A stretch of 64,000 bases of DNA from Schistosoma mansoni (GCF_000237925.1 NC_031500.1:13045753-13109752), one strand, 5' to 3'; numbered from the stretch's first letter, positions 1 through 11,754 are shown. The notes: generated from the sequence alone by a model not told the origin. Made by a program: numbers and translations.

Positions 1-1390
1 ACTTCAATAGATCAAGGGTAATCTGATGGTGATCGTGAACTTGATTCTCACATTAATATCACGTGTCCTTTGAAGATACCATGGATGGTATATCCACGAC
101 CAACAACTTCATATTTAGGCGGGGTCACCGTCTATCTTCCAAGTGTTATTATCGATCTCAAGGTCTGAACTTCAAGAGTGACGCGCACTTTCGAGGCATC
201 ATTCTAGTAAACGCATTACACAGATGAAAACGCACAACGAAACAAACAGTGAGGACGAGAGGATATTTTCAATTCACAGCAACAACTTCATTATGCATCA
301 AAATTGATTGGCACATTCTTTCGACTATTTATAAATACTCACCAAGGACACCAATCATTGGTCACATATTCATTTCGGAGTAATGGTTAAGTATAAATAT
401 TTTGACACGTTTTCCAAGCACAACAAAACCACAATGATTATTGTAGTTACAGTCCGTTTTCCTTTCTACACGAGTGGGACGTTAATTTATTTCAGACGAA
501 TATCTACACTAGATTCCCTCCTAGTCTCTACTCTACAGGACAGCAACACAACGCAGATCAAGAACACGTGATTAGCCTGACTAGAACGTAAATATATTTC
601 CATATGGTGAGTATCGAAATTATTGTGGATTTTATATTGCTTTACCTTCGGAAAGATACTCTTTTCTTCGAATTTACATTTCCATTGTAAACTAGATAAT
701 ACATTATAGGGACATGACAAGAACTGGAAAAGACAGTGCAATCGTAAAACTGTAAATCTCAATTGAAACAAGGCTGAAAGATGAAAATCAGTTGGTCAAG
801 GTATCATGTCAACTCTAGAAATGTCAGAGTATTCAGCAATGCTTTCTCATGTTTAGTCTAACACTTTTATTTCGATTCTCCTTTACTATGGTTCAGTGAA
901 GGACATTAAATGAGGTCATTATTTGAACAAGTGCAAAACTGATATGATACGTGACAATTATGAGAGGGTAATTCAGCATTTACATTGCTACGAACATTGT
1001 CGACAAATGTCTTTATCCATCATTAACATACAGGCGTGAAACGAAAGACCTTCACTGACTAGTAACTGGTCGTTCACGGAAATACTATACACATAAGATG
1101 AGCATTTCATAACTGTTAGGGCGAAATCTGACGACAATTAGAAATCTTTACGACTACAGCTTTACGACTAGGTTCATTATTAGAGCAGTACTAGTAACGA
1201 ATTAAACCATATTTTGTCAGTCTTACAATCTTCACATGAAGACAAATAATACAAGTTATCGTAAAACCATTTTAAGGATGTAGTATTTGTCAAAATTTAT
1301 CAAATATCATGACTCTCATAATCAACAATACTGAATAATTTCTGTTCAAAATGGCCACATTTCCACTAAACATTTTGAATTATGGAAATT
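1..1390. other. Unassigned AT-rich DNA
   Basis: I see no convincing gene here. The short open frames lack recognisable motifs. Positions 451-602 are a dispersed repeat that recurs inverted at 56911-57062 (listed separately). The remainder matches nothing else that I recognise in the window. Confidence 0.5.
451..602 (-). repeat. Dispersed repeat, inverted partner at 56911-57062
   Basis: The reverse complement of this stretch aligns over about 150 bases with 56911-57062, with scattered mismatches. Shared landmarks are GGAAATATATTTACGTTCT, GGCTAATCACGT and GAATCTAGTGTAGATATTCG. No coding capacity is visible. It could be part of an LTR or a non-autonomous element; the family is unknown to me. 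Confidence 0.6.
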
Positions 1391-1391
1391 A

Positions 1392-2040
1392 ATTACTTAC
1401 TTATTTACGACTGTTACTTCTGATGGAGCAGAGGCCAAAGTCCAACATTCTCCAACCCACTCTTTCCTGGGTCTTCTTTTCTGGTTCTATCCAGTTTTGT
1501 TCATTTTTATCATGTCTGTCTCTATTTCTCGGCGTAATATATTCTTTGGTCTTCCTCTTCTCCTTTGACCTTCAGGATTCCATGTGAGGGCTTGACTTGT
1601 GACGCAGTTGTGTGATTTCCTCAATTTGTTTCCTATCTCCTTTCAGAGCTTCTTCCTGATTTCTTCCTCTGCTGGAATTCTGGTTTGTTCTATCCTACAG
1701 CAGAATGTTGCTGATAGTGTATGACTAACGGATCCGAAGTATCTTGTGTATACAACTGTTAATAAACACTTGTATCATTTGGATGATGACTTTCGTAGTT
1801 CTGCACGTCTTCGCGCCATACAGTAGAACTGTCTTGACATTTGTATCGAAAACTGTGATCTTGGTGTCGGTTGACAGTTGTTTTGAGTTCAAGATGTTCT
1901 TCACTTGTAAATATGCTGTTCTTGCTTTGCCGATCCGCGCACTCACATCTGCATTTGATCCATCGTGTTCATCAATGATGCTGCCCAGATATGTAAGGGT
2001 TTTCACATCTTCCAAATCTTCTCCGTCAAGCGTAATTTGA
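1392..2040 (-). mobile_element. RTE-type (SR2-like) retrotransposon, 3' end fragment
   Basis: Read on the minus strand, 2015-1725 encodes the C-terminal region of an RTE-clade reverse transcriptase, with landmarks TYLGSIIDE, ARIGKARTAYLQ and NSKQLSTDTKITVFDTNVKT. The same block recurs in several other copies in the window. The frame is then lost, and the copy ends near 1392 with the TAAG-rich tail usual for this family here. It is 5'-truncated, as expected from incomplete target-primed reverse transcription. Confidence 0.85.
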
Positions 2041-2109
2041 CTGATGCTGCAAACAGGTCAAATAAAGAACCGGCATCAGGTCAGTTGTCCTGTTATAATT
2101 ATTCAAAAT

Positions 2110-2605
2110 GAAATCAGTGCTTGCTTACTTACTTACATACCTATGCCTGTGACGCCCAATGGAGCATAGTCCACTGACAAACATTCAGCAACCCACTCTG
2201 TTCTGGGCACTCCTTTCTAATTTTACTCATGTCTGACCCCCTTTCTCGGTCCAATGTGTTCAGTGACATTATCTTTAATAAATGATACTGCATAATGTTA
2301 CACTCTTTCCTCATCAATTTTTCAGAAAGATATTTCTGTCTTCAATGTAAAAGCGATCGATAGTGAATAAGGTGTTGTATTCGAGGTTCTCGCTTTTCTG
2401 TATTTGTCGGCGAGTATGACATGGGAGGGCCAGAACAACTGCGACGTAAAAATCGTCTAATTAATTCTGAGCTGTCCATTGTATTCCATACTTCCTGTCA
2501 GATGTTGAGGTCTTCATGATCCAGTCAATCACCACAAGACAGGGAGAAAGAGGAAGAGTAGTTAGCCTTATCTGACTCCGGAACTTACTGTGAAATGCGG
2601 CTGTC
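2110..2605 (-). mobile_element. RTE-type retrotransposon fragments, rearranged
   Basis: Two pieces in minus orientation. Positions 2120-2250 match the 3' tail (TAAG repeats, then the region just before it). Positions 2395-2605 match the reverse-transcriptase segment containing the equivalent of the MKTSTSE and DDLVL blocks seen at 31100-31200. The intervening 140 bases do not fit the element, so the copy is deleted or interrupted. Reading frames are broken throughout. Confidence 0.7.
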
Positions 2606-2631
2606 CAAATAAAATGAAAAACACTTACTTC

Positions 2632-2776
2632 TGTAACCTGAGTGAGAACTCTGTGAGGACAACTGATATGTACTCAATCCCACCACCTCAAAGCATGTCG
2701 AAATAATAAAGTACAAATACAATTGAAAAAACTATTGTAACCTGAGTGAGAACTCTGTGAGGACAACTGATATGTA
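2632..2776 (+). repeat. 41-bp direct repeat upstream of VAL-A
   Basis: Positions 2632-2672 and 2736-2776 carry the same 41 bases, beginning TGTAACCTGAGTGAGAACTC and ending CAACTGATATGTA. They are separated by 63 bases. The equivalent promoter region of VAL-B (21721-21761) has a single copy, in mirrored position. The inner copy sits about 75 bases upstream of the TATA box in both genes, so it may hold a promoter element; this is inference. Confidence 0.85.
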
Positions 2777-2851
2777 ATGTGGTTGTGTGAGAGTCTTTGA
2801 GTCTGGTGATACAAAGTTCACATGCGATGACAATATCCATATGAGCAAAGG

Positions 2852-2859
2852 TATAAATA
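2852..2859 (+). promoter_or_regulatory. TATA box of VAL-A
   Basis: TATAAATA lies 43 bases upstream of the chosen ATG at 2895. A start of transcription about 25-30 bases downstream would place the cap site between this box and that ATG. This favours ATG 2895 over the in-frame upstream ATGs at 2841 and 2859, which overlap or precede the box. Confidence 0.65.
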
Positions 2860-2894
2860 TGACTGCGTCTTGGACAAAAACCAGATACCACAGA

Positions 2895-4022
2895 ATGGTG
2901 CTCACACTACTGCTTGGCATTTGTTTCTTAGAAGCCGTCTTCGGGATGACCGCAGAGGAAGCGCAACTCATACTGCAAGTACATAATGAGCATCGAGCAT
3001 ACCGAAACCTGTGTGGCGAAAAGGGCATAGTGCCAGCGGAGGAAATACTACAGCCTCTTGTAAGTTTGAGATGATGTGGAAGCCTCGTGCTTTGCACTAT
3101 AATCTGAATGCGTTTCTTCACATTATTCATGAATACACAATTAATGCTTTTCTTTGGTTTCTATGCTTGTATCAGGAGTGGGACGATGAACTGGCTGCCG
3201 CTGCTCAAAGTTGGTCTAAAAAATGCAATCCATATGAAGAAGAACCGATTGGAAATGTTGGTAAATGGAATTCAGTTGGTCGGAATTCCGTTATTCAATC
3301 CGAGTTGGCAGGGTAGGTTTCCCAAATGTTGGATTGTTGTGATTGTGCATGTTGTAGAGCTGTTGCATATTGGATGGAAGAATCGAACATTTATAAACAC
3401 AATACAGACTCCTGTAGTTCAACGTTTGAGTGCAATAGTTACAAGCAGGTATGTGTATACACAAATTATGTGACTGAAGAAACTGCCAAATATCTACATT
3501 AATCACTGGACGAGCTTTCCTAAATTCGTTTCTCTAAAATAAATCTAGATAGTTCAAGCAGAAACGGCGTACGTGGGATGCGGTTTTACTAGATGCAGAC
3601 AATATGAATATCCATCAAACATGTTGATCGCCTGTTACTATTCACCCAAGTAAGTTTTCAGAATTTTCATCCGTCAATGCACATTGTTTTCCATTTCGTA
3701 CATTTACATAATCACGATTTCATGATTTGTTTTGTTTTGAACGTGAGTGGTTTAAAAGCGTTCCGATGATGTGCAATTCTCTTCATGCTTGCATTCAATT
3801 TGTCTCCTGAGTCTGTCAAGCATTTCAAATGTGGATATTCGACTCCCTTCTTACATTTTGCCCATAGATCTGTCTGGTATAAAGATACATTCGACTAAGT
3901 AAAACGTGTGTGCAAATGAACGACGGATAGTCATAACCTCTGTTTGTTTTGGTTGTTTCTATTTTAGAGTGAAGAGTGGTCCACCATACACTGACGCAAC
4001 GAACAGAAGATGCAAAATCTGA
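2895..4022 (+). CDS. VAL-A: venom allergen-like (CAP/SCP-TAPS) secreted protein, five exons
   Basis: The inferred exons are 2895-3059, 3176-3312, 3358-3448, 3549-3649 and 3968-4022, giving 182 residues. All junctions are GT/AG, with phases 0, 2, 0, 2. Exon 1 has a hydrophobic signal peptide (MVLTLLLGICFLEAVFG) and the CAP helix motif LQVHNEHRAYR. Exon 2 reads EWDDELAAAAQSWSKKC and NVGKWNS. Exon 3 carries AVAYWMEE and cysteines. Exon 4 has VGCGFTRC and the CAP2-like ACYYSP. The usual HYTQIVW signature is SYKQIVQ here, so the conserved histidine is missing. Proteins of this family are secreted and at least some bind lipids; a specific role for this copy cannot be read off. The last exon stops shortly after RRCKI, earlier than in VAL-B. 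A near-identical gene lies inverted at 20437-21603. I am confident of family and structure, less so of expression. Confidence 0.88.
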
Positions 4023-4135
4023 ATGACATAGGAATGGCAAGGGGGAAGTAGAAAAAGTTAGTGAAAGAGAAATGAAGAACTATATCGCTTGTTTTGTTAT
4101 ATTTATTGACAATTTAATCAGTACTAATAATTTTA

Positions 4136-4141
4136 AATAAA
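4136..4141 (+). terminator. Polyadenylation signal of VAL-A
   Basis: AATAAA lies 114 bases after the VAL-A stop codon, in the 3' region conserved with VAL-B. This is the first canonical signal after the stop. Confidence 0.55.
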
Positions 4142-4390
4142 TAATGATGCTGCATAATGGTACACTCTTTCCTTACCAATTGTACAGAAAAACATTTCTT
4201 TTTTCAATAATCTATGTAAAAGCGATCGATAGTGAATAAGATCTTTGATTGACAGTTAAGTACTCGTCTCCCTGTTACTGTAAACAAACAAGTTTGTGTA
4301 GAATATTAATTGTTGGAAATAAACCATCGCTTACACAGTCTTGAAACATTGTAGACACTAGAATGACGATGCCAACTCAGGTAAACACTA

Positions 4391-4470
4391 AATAATAATA
4401 ATAATAATTATAATTATAATTATAATAATAATAATAATTATAATAATAATAATAATACACATTCTGAAAA
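4391..4470. repeat. AAT/ATT microsatellite with CR1-like 3' tail
   Basis: Positions 4391-4455 are an imperfect AAT repeat. It is followed by ACACATTCTGAAAATAAT (4455-4472), the reverse complement of the 3' end of the CR1-like element that ends near 20040. The same microsatellite (20040-20100) and element junction flank VAL-B, so the element end was present before the inverted duplication. Confidence 0.75.
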
Positions 4471-4474
4471 TAAT

Positions 4475-5635
4475 CGTTAGCACTTCGCACTATGGTTCAA
4501 TAAAATGTGTTTTCATCAGTTCCTCGCAGTGATACAATGAATATTTGCAGGTTGATGACAAATTTTTACCTCAGATTTGGATGAAGAAGTGTTAAGATGG
4601 TTTATTGTCAGTGTATACTTTGAGCTTGGTTTTCTCCAACAAGTTGTCGTCCACTACAATATTACCGGAATTTATTGAGTGTATTTATTTTTTTAAGTGT
4701 GTGCGAAACATGTCATATACTTCTTCCCAAACTCTGCAATAGGAATAAACCTCTCTGGATTAGGATAACGATACTATGTCATGCACACGTGTCTGACTAC
4801 TGTTTCCGACCGATCATAGTGTATTTCATCATAACATTACAATGAGGATAATACATATACGGATATAATCAAATGTATTGCTTTGAATCAATCACATCAG
4901 ACATTCTCTCAATCGAAACATTTATTTATGTGCAGTCGTTAATTTCCAAAATTCTACTCTTTAATTAGATTCATGAATAATTCATATTATGTAACGCCAT
5001 AGATAAGGCGAAACTGGAGATCTTTTTCACTGGTCAAATACTGCGATATAAAACTCTCAAACTCGTAGTAAATCCTGGTGTCCTACGAGCTACTCACCAT
5101 GGAAAGGCCTATTACACGTATTAATCTCAATCTCTCACGCTTCACAAAATGACGTAAGATGTCAGGTATAAGGATCAACTTCTATGGAGTTTATGGCGTT
5201 GAAGAAGAAATACGATACAAATCAACAGCTGTTTATTTAACCAGTTATTCGAAAATCAATCTTCCATGTAAAATGCAATTTAGGAAAATAAAGCGGATGA
5301 TATTATACTGTGATAGATGCTGTTTTGTCTTATCGTGTTTTCCTAGAATGATGATAGTGATACCCAATCCTACTGAGAAACTTTAAACTTATTTTCATTA
5401 TTTCTACATTGTAAGGGATTGCGTGCACAACAATCTATGTGGTTGTAAGTTGAGTTGAGTGGAAGAATTTCGAACTTCAATTCGACCAGTCGATATGAAT
5501 GTTTCACTAATAGATTTGATGACGAATGATAACCAATTGTTCTCTTACATCGAACTTCACTCGTTTTGAATAGTATCTAACATGAACAGTGGTAACCCCG
5601 ACAGACATATATTGACAATCATTGTTTTAATTATA
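4475..5635. other. Intergenic DNA inside left arm of inverted duplication 1
   Basis: No gene is seen. From about 5250 to 5600 the sequence is the inverted counterpart of 17160-17440 (shared landmarks ATCTTCCATGTAAAATGCAA and the segment AAGGGATTGC). The open frame at 5159-5386 falls in this conserved stretch but lacks recognisable protein motifs and is not kept open in the partner, so I do not call it a gene. Confidence 0.5.
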
Positions 5636-5700
5636 GAAGGGGTTTTGTGGAGATTTAGTATTTACTATAGTTGAAAGCGTGAATCAATTGAAGCTAGACC
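5636..5700 (+). repeat. 5' end of short hammerhead-family repeat, truncated
   Basis: AGAAGGGGTTTTGTGGAGAT and the following TAGTTGAAAGCGTGA match the first 60 bases of the repeat at 57677-57900. The match stops at 5700, where a CR1-like 3' fragment begins, so that fragment appears to have been inserted into or joined to the repeat. Confidence 0.7.
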
Positions 5701-6050
5701 ATTGTTTTGTTGTTCGGTGCTCTTTGCTTAATTCTTACTTTCTTTAGTTGAGGATATTTATCAATAAGTCGTTCTGGCACTAGAATTAACCTTAAGGAAA
5801 TACGTTCATAAATCATCAGGCTATCCACTTGAGAAAAAATTAAAAGTTCCTTTCTGATGCATTGGATTGCAATGATACATGTAATAAATAAAATACTTAA
5901 CAATTACTGAACCAGAAAACATAAGACAGTCTTAAATCTCATATTTGTCGACTACATTTAATGTTGCTATTTATATCAAATTGATCATACCTGTAAACTG
6001 GTGTGAATTCTGTAATCATTATTTTCAGAATATATATATATATATTATTA
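5695..6050 (+). mobile_element. CR1-like retrotransposon, 3' end only
   Basis: This stretch aligns in the same orientation with 19728-20040, the 3' untranslated end of the CR1-like element at 18125-20040. Landmarks are CATTGTTTTGTTGTTC, TCAGGCTATCCACTT, CTGTAAACTGGTGT and ATTATTTTCAGAAT. It ends in a short TA repeat. It is a strongly 5'-truncated copy with no coding sequence. Confidence 0.8.
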
Positions 6051-7242
6051 CCGTCCAATCGTAGCATACCGCGTTCATATTCTAGAAATCCCCATCAGTC
6101 TTGAGTGGGTGGAAACGCTTCGGTTCCTTCAGAGCCCACGAACAGTGCGTCATGCTTCTCGGAATCTGTCCCAACTAAATTCTCAAATTATCCGTCCATT
6201 TTTCAAAATATTCTTCTCATCTCACTCTCAAAATGTTCACTATCCTACTCAAGCATTTATTCATCGTCTTCGGAATATTGGCTACAGGGTTAGACTAGAA
6301 GGAGAAATGTTAGAAAATAAAAACAGTCAGGCTGGACACACAAAAATTAGTAGGTACAGTAAACACTAGTAAATAAGGATATATGTTTTGGCTTAAGATA
6401 GCATTCAATTATTGAAATAATTCAACCGAGAATAAATAACGAACAGAAAGTGACTTATTTATAGATAAGGCTTGTGTTTATATCTCAATAAGATAATGAG
6501 TGATGGAATAAGAACTCAAATGGCCTTCTCAACTTAAAATGTGACGATCTGTTCCACAAGGTATGTACACACATAATAATCTCTCTCCTTTACCATAACT
6601 AACAGTGGCGTTCATTATTTATATTATTTGATTTGATTTTACTCAGCTAGTTATCATTTAATCAACATTCAAATTCACTAGAAAGTTTCACTCGCTCAAT
6701 TCACGGGACTCATGTTCATTTCTACGTAATTACCATTTCATCCATCTATCTCATCCACTTTATATATACTATGTGTAACTTCTCTTGACCTTGGACGCGT
6801 ATGTGTCTATGTGTACATATACAGATCCAATTCGGTAATATGTATTCTTTGTTACAGTATTAAGCTAAAATATATTTCGAATGTATTAAAACTTATAACT
6901 ATAATCTTGTCTCATACTTTATTACATACGGTTTTAGCATATTACCACATACCGATTATGCAACAAATTTCGTACTCTATTTCTATGATCTACGTCAATC
7001 AGTACAATCCTGAAATTAATCTTACCACTTCTGTTTATATAACTTGTTTACATAGATCTGTTTTGAGTTGGTATTTTATGTTTGTTACTTTATATGTAAT
7101 ATGATTAGTAATGTTTAACAAATTCAATCTCTAATTGAATTAGATTTATCATGTGTAGTGTACACAAATAGTATTTATAATAATTAGTCCCTTTTTATAA
7201 ATTTCGATAGAGAAATGAGAAGAAGGTGATCAGGATTATGTG

Positions 7243-7245
<3 letters not shown>
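6051..7245. other. Intergenic DNA, partly inverted duplicate of 15253-15670
   Basis: Positions 6560-7003 are the inverted counterpart of 15253-15670. Here the sequence runs through without interruption at GTCAATCAGTACAATCC, while in the partner an RTE copy begins at this point. It is therefore the empty site for that insertion. The 86-residue open frame at 6109-6369 has no recognisable motif and I do not support it as a gene. Confidence 0.55.

Positions 7246-7318
<73 letters not shown>
7246..7318. repeat. TA dinucleotide microsatellite
   Basis: A near-perfect run of about 36 TA units. Such tracts are common in AT-rich genomes; no further function is suggested. Confidence 0.95.
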
Positions 7319-7321
<3 letters not shown>

Positions 7322-7604
7322 ATATATTCCGAACAATCTGATCACACGTAGTATACCTGTGAAGATATTTTCAACTGAAGATTGAAAGATCAGCTGTACA
7401 GGCTAAAGGTATGTCGTAACAATGATTAATAAAGCACACAAAAACAAACCACTCTGGATAATAAATCAGTACCGCCAGGGTAGGTTAAAGTTAAGAATAA
7501 ATTGCTTTTTTGAACACATAAATGAGATTTTCAGCGAACTTAGTACACGTCCAGTTTGATGATTTCCTAATTTCCAATTCATCAGATCAACTGCCTGACT
7601 GTGT

Positions 7605-7950
7605 GGTGCATTTCACTCTTAGTGACCAGAGTACAGCAGCATCTCACCCGTACATAGCCTTTGTTGTTCAGCTTGTGTCCAATAGGTTTCGCTGATTCCA
7701 AGTACTGCCATTTTGTATCTCTTCATTTAAAATTGCTAATTGACTGGTCTTCCTGGTCCCCCATATTGTTCGAACTTTCCATGTACCTATAAGGAGTGTT
7801 GTTCTGGTTGTTAGAAAATGCATCGACTTCCAAAAATCTCGGCCCTCATCATGAGACACCATAATTCTTCCTTCAACTGGGAGGGCAGGGTTTAAATGGC
7901 TTTAATTATTTTTTCTGGTTAGCGTTTTTCAGGGAGTTGGTTTTCTACCG
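7605..7950 (-). mobile_element. RTE-type retrotransposon, 5' (endonuclease) fragment
   Basis: Minus-strand reading of 7862-7668 gives MVSHDEG, then TTLLIGTWKVRTIW, the N-terminus of the AP-type endonuclease (compare GTWNVRTM at about 15000). Upstream lies the family's 5' leader, up to the GATGGG corresponding to the start of the block at 15160. The copy stops where gypsy-like LTR sequence begins near 7957. Confidence 0.8.
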
Positions 7951-7956
7951 GATGGG

Positions 7957-9910
7957 TTCGTGTGGTGTTTGAATGAATCAAATGATTCCCTTGTATTGAT
8001 GACTGTTTTTATTTTGAATTCCAAATACAGTTAATGCGTTCGTGCTGATCATATACTTCTTGATTAAATTGCGTTATTGCTGAGATTCTTAGTTCATACA
8101 ATAATTCAAATACTTCAAATTATCACATTGGCGTCGAGATGAAGCCTGTCTTTGAACAGTTGGATATACATTCAGATTTTATAGCTTTTGAGGATTACAT
8201 GGAGAGGTTCAAATCTGGGTTATGATCAAGGAGAATTATTAGAATTTTAAGATTGTGGCCCATTTCTTTACATTCATGGAAAAAAGAAGCATACAAATTT
8301 ATAAAGACTTTGGCACGTCCAGACAAACCGATTTCACTCCCTTGTGTAACCCTCAAGAAATTACTGTCAGATCATGTGAAGCATACAAATTTGGAAGGCT
8401 GTTAAGAAGAAAAATTCGATAAAATAACTTGCCAGAACATCGGGAATCCCACTACTTTACTAAGTCGTCGCAGTTCACGAAGATGAGCACAAGTTCGGTG
8501 AATGCTTGCTCTATGGCAAGTTTCACCCATATAATTCATGTGTATTTCGTAATTTTAAATGCTTTAAATGTGGTTAAACTGGACACATTCAGTCAGTTTG
8601 TAATACCATGGTTCATTTCGCTTAAACTGATGCTAGAGTGGATGTTACTAATGATGACTTGTCCTTATTCACGACTTCTAGAAGCGGTATAACGTCAAAT
8701 AACAGTCCAGAGTTGAATAAAACCCAGAATCATTGTGAGACAAAAATTTATTATCAACTAACTCCTTATCAAATTTCTCATGTTACTGTACCAGATATGG
8801 TTGACGTAATAATTTGCATATTTCTGATTAAATTTCTTACAAGTCTGAGAATAATACGTTGAGTGAGTCAAATCATGACCAAAACCAGATTCAGTTTCCG
8901 TAGATGCCGATTTTCTTAATGATCCATTATTCTCTAATGAAACTCTTAAAAATTTTGAGAGAAGTATTTCAGAAGTAACGAATTCTGATATCATATCAAG
9001 TGTCATTGATCCTCACAATGAATTTATCTCCAATGTTATTCCTAATGAATGTGACAACTATGCTACGAATGAGTCGAATTCTGGTCATATTTCTGATATT
9101 ATTGTATCAGATGTTAAATATTATCAAAAACAATGTTTGTTGAGTAGAATCCTTAGTCAGTGGTATGACGAATCAAAGAGAATAGAAAGTTTTCCCAAAG
9201 CAGTCAGAGAACCAGTTTGCCCAGATATGGAGTTTGCACAGGCAGAGAATCCAAATGAAGTACAAGGTTATCCCAATCAGCATGAGGTAGATGAATGTTT
9301 TCCACTCGATTGTTTTGCAGGTAAATCAAGCCCAGATAAGGCACATGTGTTAATTACACATTTCAATGCATATCTATCTGTGTATTCTAATAGGAAAAAC
9401 AAAAACAATATGTATCATAATTTTTATTCAAGTCAAATTCACATGATGGAATGCCTCAAAATGTATATCAGCGTGTATCCTTAAATACTCACATACAGTA
9501 ATTGAGATTTGAGAAGATAATGCAAAACGGGAAAGTCAAAATGGCTATAACATTGCGACGTAAGGACAGAACATTATTTCGTGGGCGACGATAGTGTTGG
9601 TCAGTCTATGATGCAAATTCTAAATATCAGTGATTTCACTACACAACTGAATTGATAATAGTATACAATTTCATGAATCAGGTAAGTCTGTTCCGATTTC
9701 GGCTGTTCATTCTAATACTAACGAAGACATTCTAGATAATACGGAGTCTGCATCCAATACACTGTCGGACAGATGTAAGGTGGGCTTAAGAAGATGACGT
9801 ACAATCGATTACAGACATTTACACTCCAATTTCGGCTGTGAAGGATGTAGTATTTGAATGAATCAATGATTCCGTTGTATTGATGACTGTTTTGATTTTG
9901 AATTGAAGTT
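7957..9910 (+). mobile_element. Degenerate Ty3/gypsy-like LTR retrotransposon, mainly gag
   Basis: A segment at 7962-8025 (GTTTGAATGAATCA, CTTGTATTGATGACTG) recurs in direct orientation at about 9850-9905 and may be the remains of the two LTRs. A gag-like frame starts at ATG 8139, just after TTGGCGTCGAGATG (possible primer-binding region), with MKPVFEQLDIHSDFIAFEDY. Near 8545-8610 a zinc-knuckle reads NFKCFKCG, stop, TGHIQSVC, giving the CCHC spacing with one internal stop. Several other stops and frameshifts follow. The open frame at 9137-9484 (115 residues) continues this degraded polyprotein. Reverse transcriptase and integrase are not visible, so the copy is internally deleted and dead. 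Confidence 0.7.
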
Positions 9911-10700
9911 CACAATTCTTCATTAGTACCAGTCTTGGTGTTCGTACTTTTTGTCATGAGAATTTCAGTTGTTTCTCATTCCTTTGAGTATAAGAATAAG
10001 CGACGCTGATATAACAGTACTGTCTGTTTTGCTACATGTATTTAGCCTTGACATATAGATGCTAAAGTTTTTTAGTATGAAATGGATATTATTTTGAGTC
10101 ACTACCTCTAACATCCAACGTAGTTCAGAAGGAAAACCAATTTTTATGTGAGGTGATTAGAACGCAGGTGCTATATCCAAACAAAGAATTATTGAATCAT
10201 AACCACTAAGAATTATTTGTCGACCATTGTTACATATAATTTTATTGGATATTAAGTGACTGTTTATATATATATAGCTTGCTTTTGTATAATAATTACT
10301 ATTAATTTAATAGTGTGCTGCAGTCCGACCTGCTTGTATATAAACCACGTATGTCTGAAAAATACTCTACATGCAGTAGAGGCTGATATTTTTGTTCTGA
10401 ACTAAACGGGATGCATTGGGCTAAGAGCTTGTACACAGAGAATTAATAAGCACTCAGTAATGACTCAAGGCTGTTCGTGCTGGTTAACAAATGATTGGTT
10501 TAGCATGAGGACAAGGTCACAGATGTCTATATTCTGATTAGCGATTTTGTCAGGTGATATTTAACAGGGACATGTCGTAACAGAAAAATTATCATATCTT
10601 ATTTCGTACTGCCAGTGTAAAATGATTCATTTAGAGGCATCGTTTGGCAGAAAACTTATTGGCTTTGAAAGAAATTGTTGTGTTAGTGAAAACAAATTGA
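9911..10700. other. Unassigned DNA with weak repeat similarity
   Basis: No gene is seen. Positions 10330-10520 share ordered landmarks with 62020-62170 (TATATAAACC, TGTTCTG-ACTAA, ACTCAAG-CTG-TCGT), suggesting an old dispersed element, possibly an LTR. The similarity is too weak for me to name a family. Confidence 0.4.
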
Positions 10701-10885
10701 CCTGTACCATTCTCGCTATCGTTCAGGTTACCCTGAATACTGGCCGCTACTAAATAAAAATGGATAAATCCTCCTCTAATCATATACTTCGATCCATAGT
10801 TGCAAACAACTGGAATTTCATTTGGTGACTTGAGGCTTCCACATTTTTCAAACTCACAGCTAATATGTGTAATATCAGTATATTA
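10690..10885 (-). pseudogene. VAL gene relic: CAP exon 4 and possible exon 5
   Basis: Minus-strand reading from about 10880 gives DITHISCEFEKC, then IPVVCNYGS. This is a clear match in order and spacing to exon 4 of VAL-D ([19 protein letters not shown]), with one lost glycine and a changed GP. A GTATAT donor could follow GGATCGAA. Only about 40 bases further, TTTATTTAG is a good acceptor, and the phase-2 continuation reads SGQYSG and a stop. The upstream acceptor and exons 1-3 are not found before the RTE fragment at 11755. I infer a fragment of a further VAL paralogue in the spacer of inverted duplication 1. Confidence 0.6.
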
Positions 10886-11750
10886 TAAGTGAAAGAGACT
10901 AAATAATATGAACTATATTCAGTACCGAGCATAATATCAAAATCTCTTGTGTTCTACGATGTTATTTCGAGATTTGTCATTTCGAGTTGATCTATCTGGA
11001 TTTGTCGAATGGAATCAGATAATACCATTCCCTACGACAAGTTAGTCCTTGTTTACCTTTTTCACTAATCACCGAGTATAGATAACAAATTGACTGGTTT
11101 GGCTCTACACGCAACAATCTTTCAATGATCTAACTAATCATTAGGCTTCACAGTTGCAAATCCACAATGACTGTGTTAACTTCTGATCACAATAACCATT
11201 CACGGAAATAAGTTGTGTTTGGAATGTAAAGTGTTGCAGTAATGAATTTTCACATTAGTTATAGCATAAATACGTTCAAAGTGTTTCATATGGGAACGTC
11301 AAAGATGTTTTGAGTAAGAGGTTGGACAATGTTGTTTATGATGTTCATTAACAATGGCCATGATCCAACAAATCATGTAAATTTAATGCAATAAATGAGG
11401 AGAAATTTCAGCCGCTTTCAGTCAGAGAATTGTAATAATAATTAGAACGTTTTGAGTGAATCAGATAATGTGTCAAAAGAGTCAAGGTTACAAGGACTCA
11501 TGACATTCATGATCTGAAATTCAAGTCAATTGAAACAATAGAATGTGACATTAGGAATGAACTAAATCAAATAAAATGATACAACGGAGGTTTGAACAAG
11601 AACAAATTCAATATTAACTGTTAAAACATTTAAGGCGAGATAGTTATGCAGATTGATTAGAACCCGTTTATTCTTTTGATTGAACAAAATATTTGTGAAA
11701 TTTACAGTTTATTTGAGAATAATGTAATATTAATTTACTATGATTTTCAC
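10886..11750. other. Unassigned AT-rich DNA
   Basis: I looked on the minus strand for the missing VAL exons 1-3 that would precede the relic at 10.7 kb and found none. No other gene or repeat is recognised. Confidence 0.4.
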
Positions 11751-11754
11751 TCAA

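Noticed and set aside
2787-2894. Upstream in-frame extension of VAL-A exon 1
   Set aside because: The TATA box at 2852-2859 lies inside it, and only the ATG at 2895 places the hydrophobic signal peptide at the N-terminus.
4391-4455. Possible CRISPR-like or structured array
   Set aside because: It is a simple AAT microsatellite without spacers, in a eukaryotic context.
6109-6369. 86-residue open frame
   Set aside because: No motif, no splice or promoter signals, no partner elsewhere in the window.
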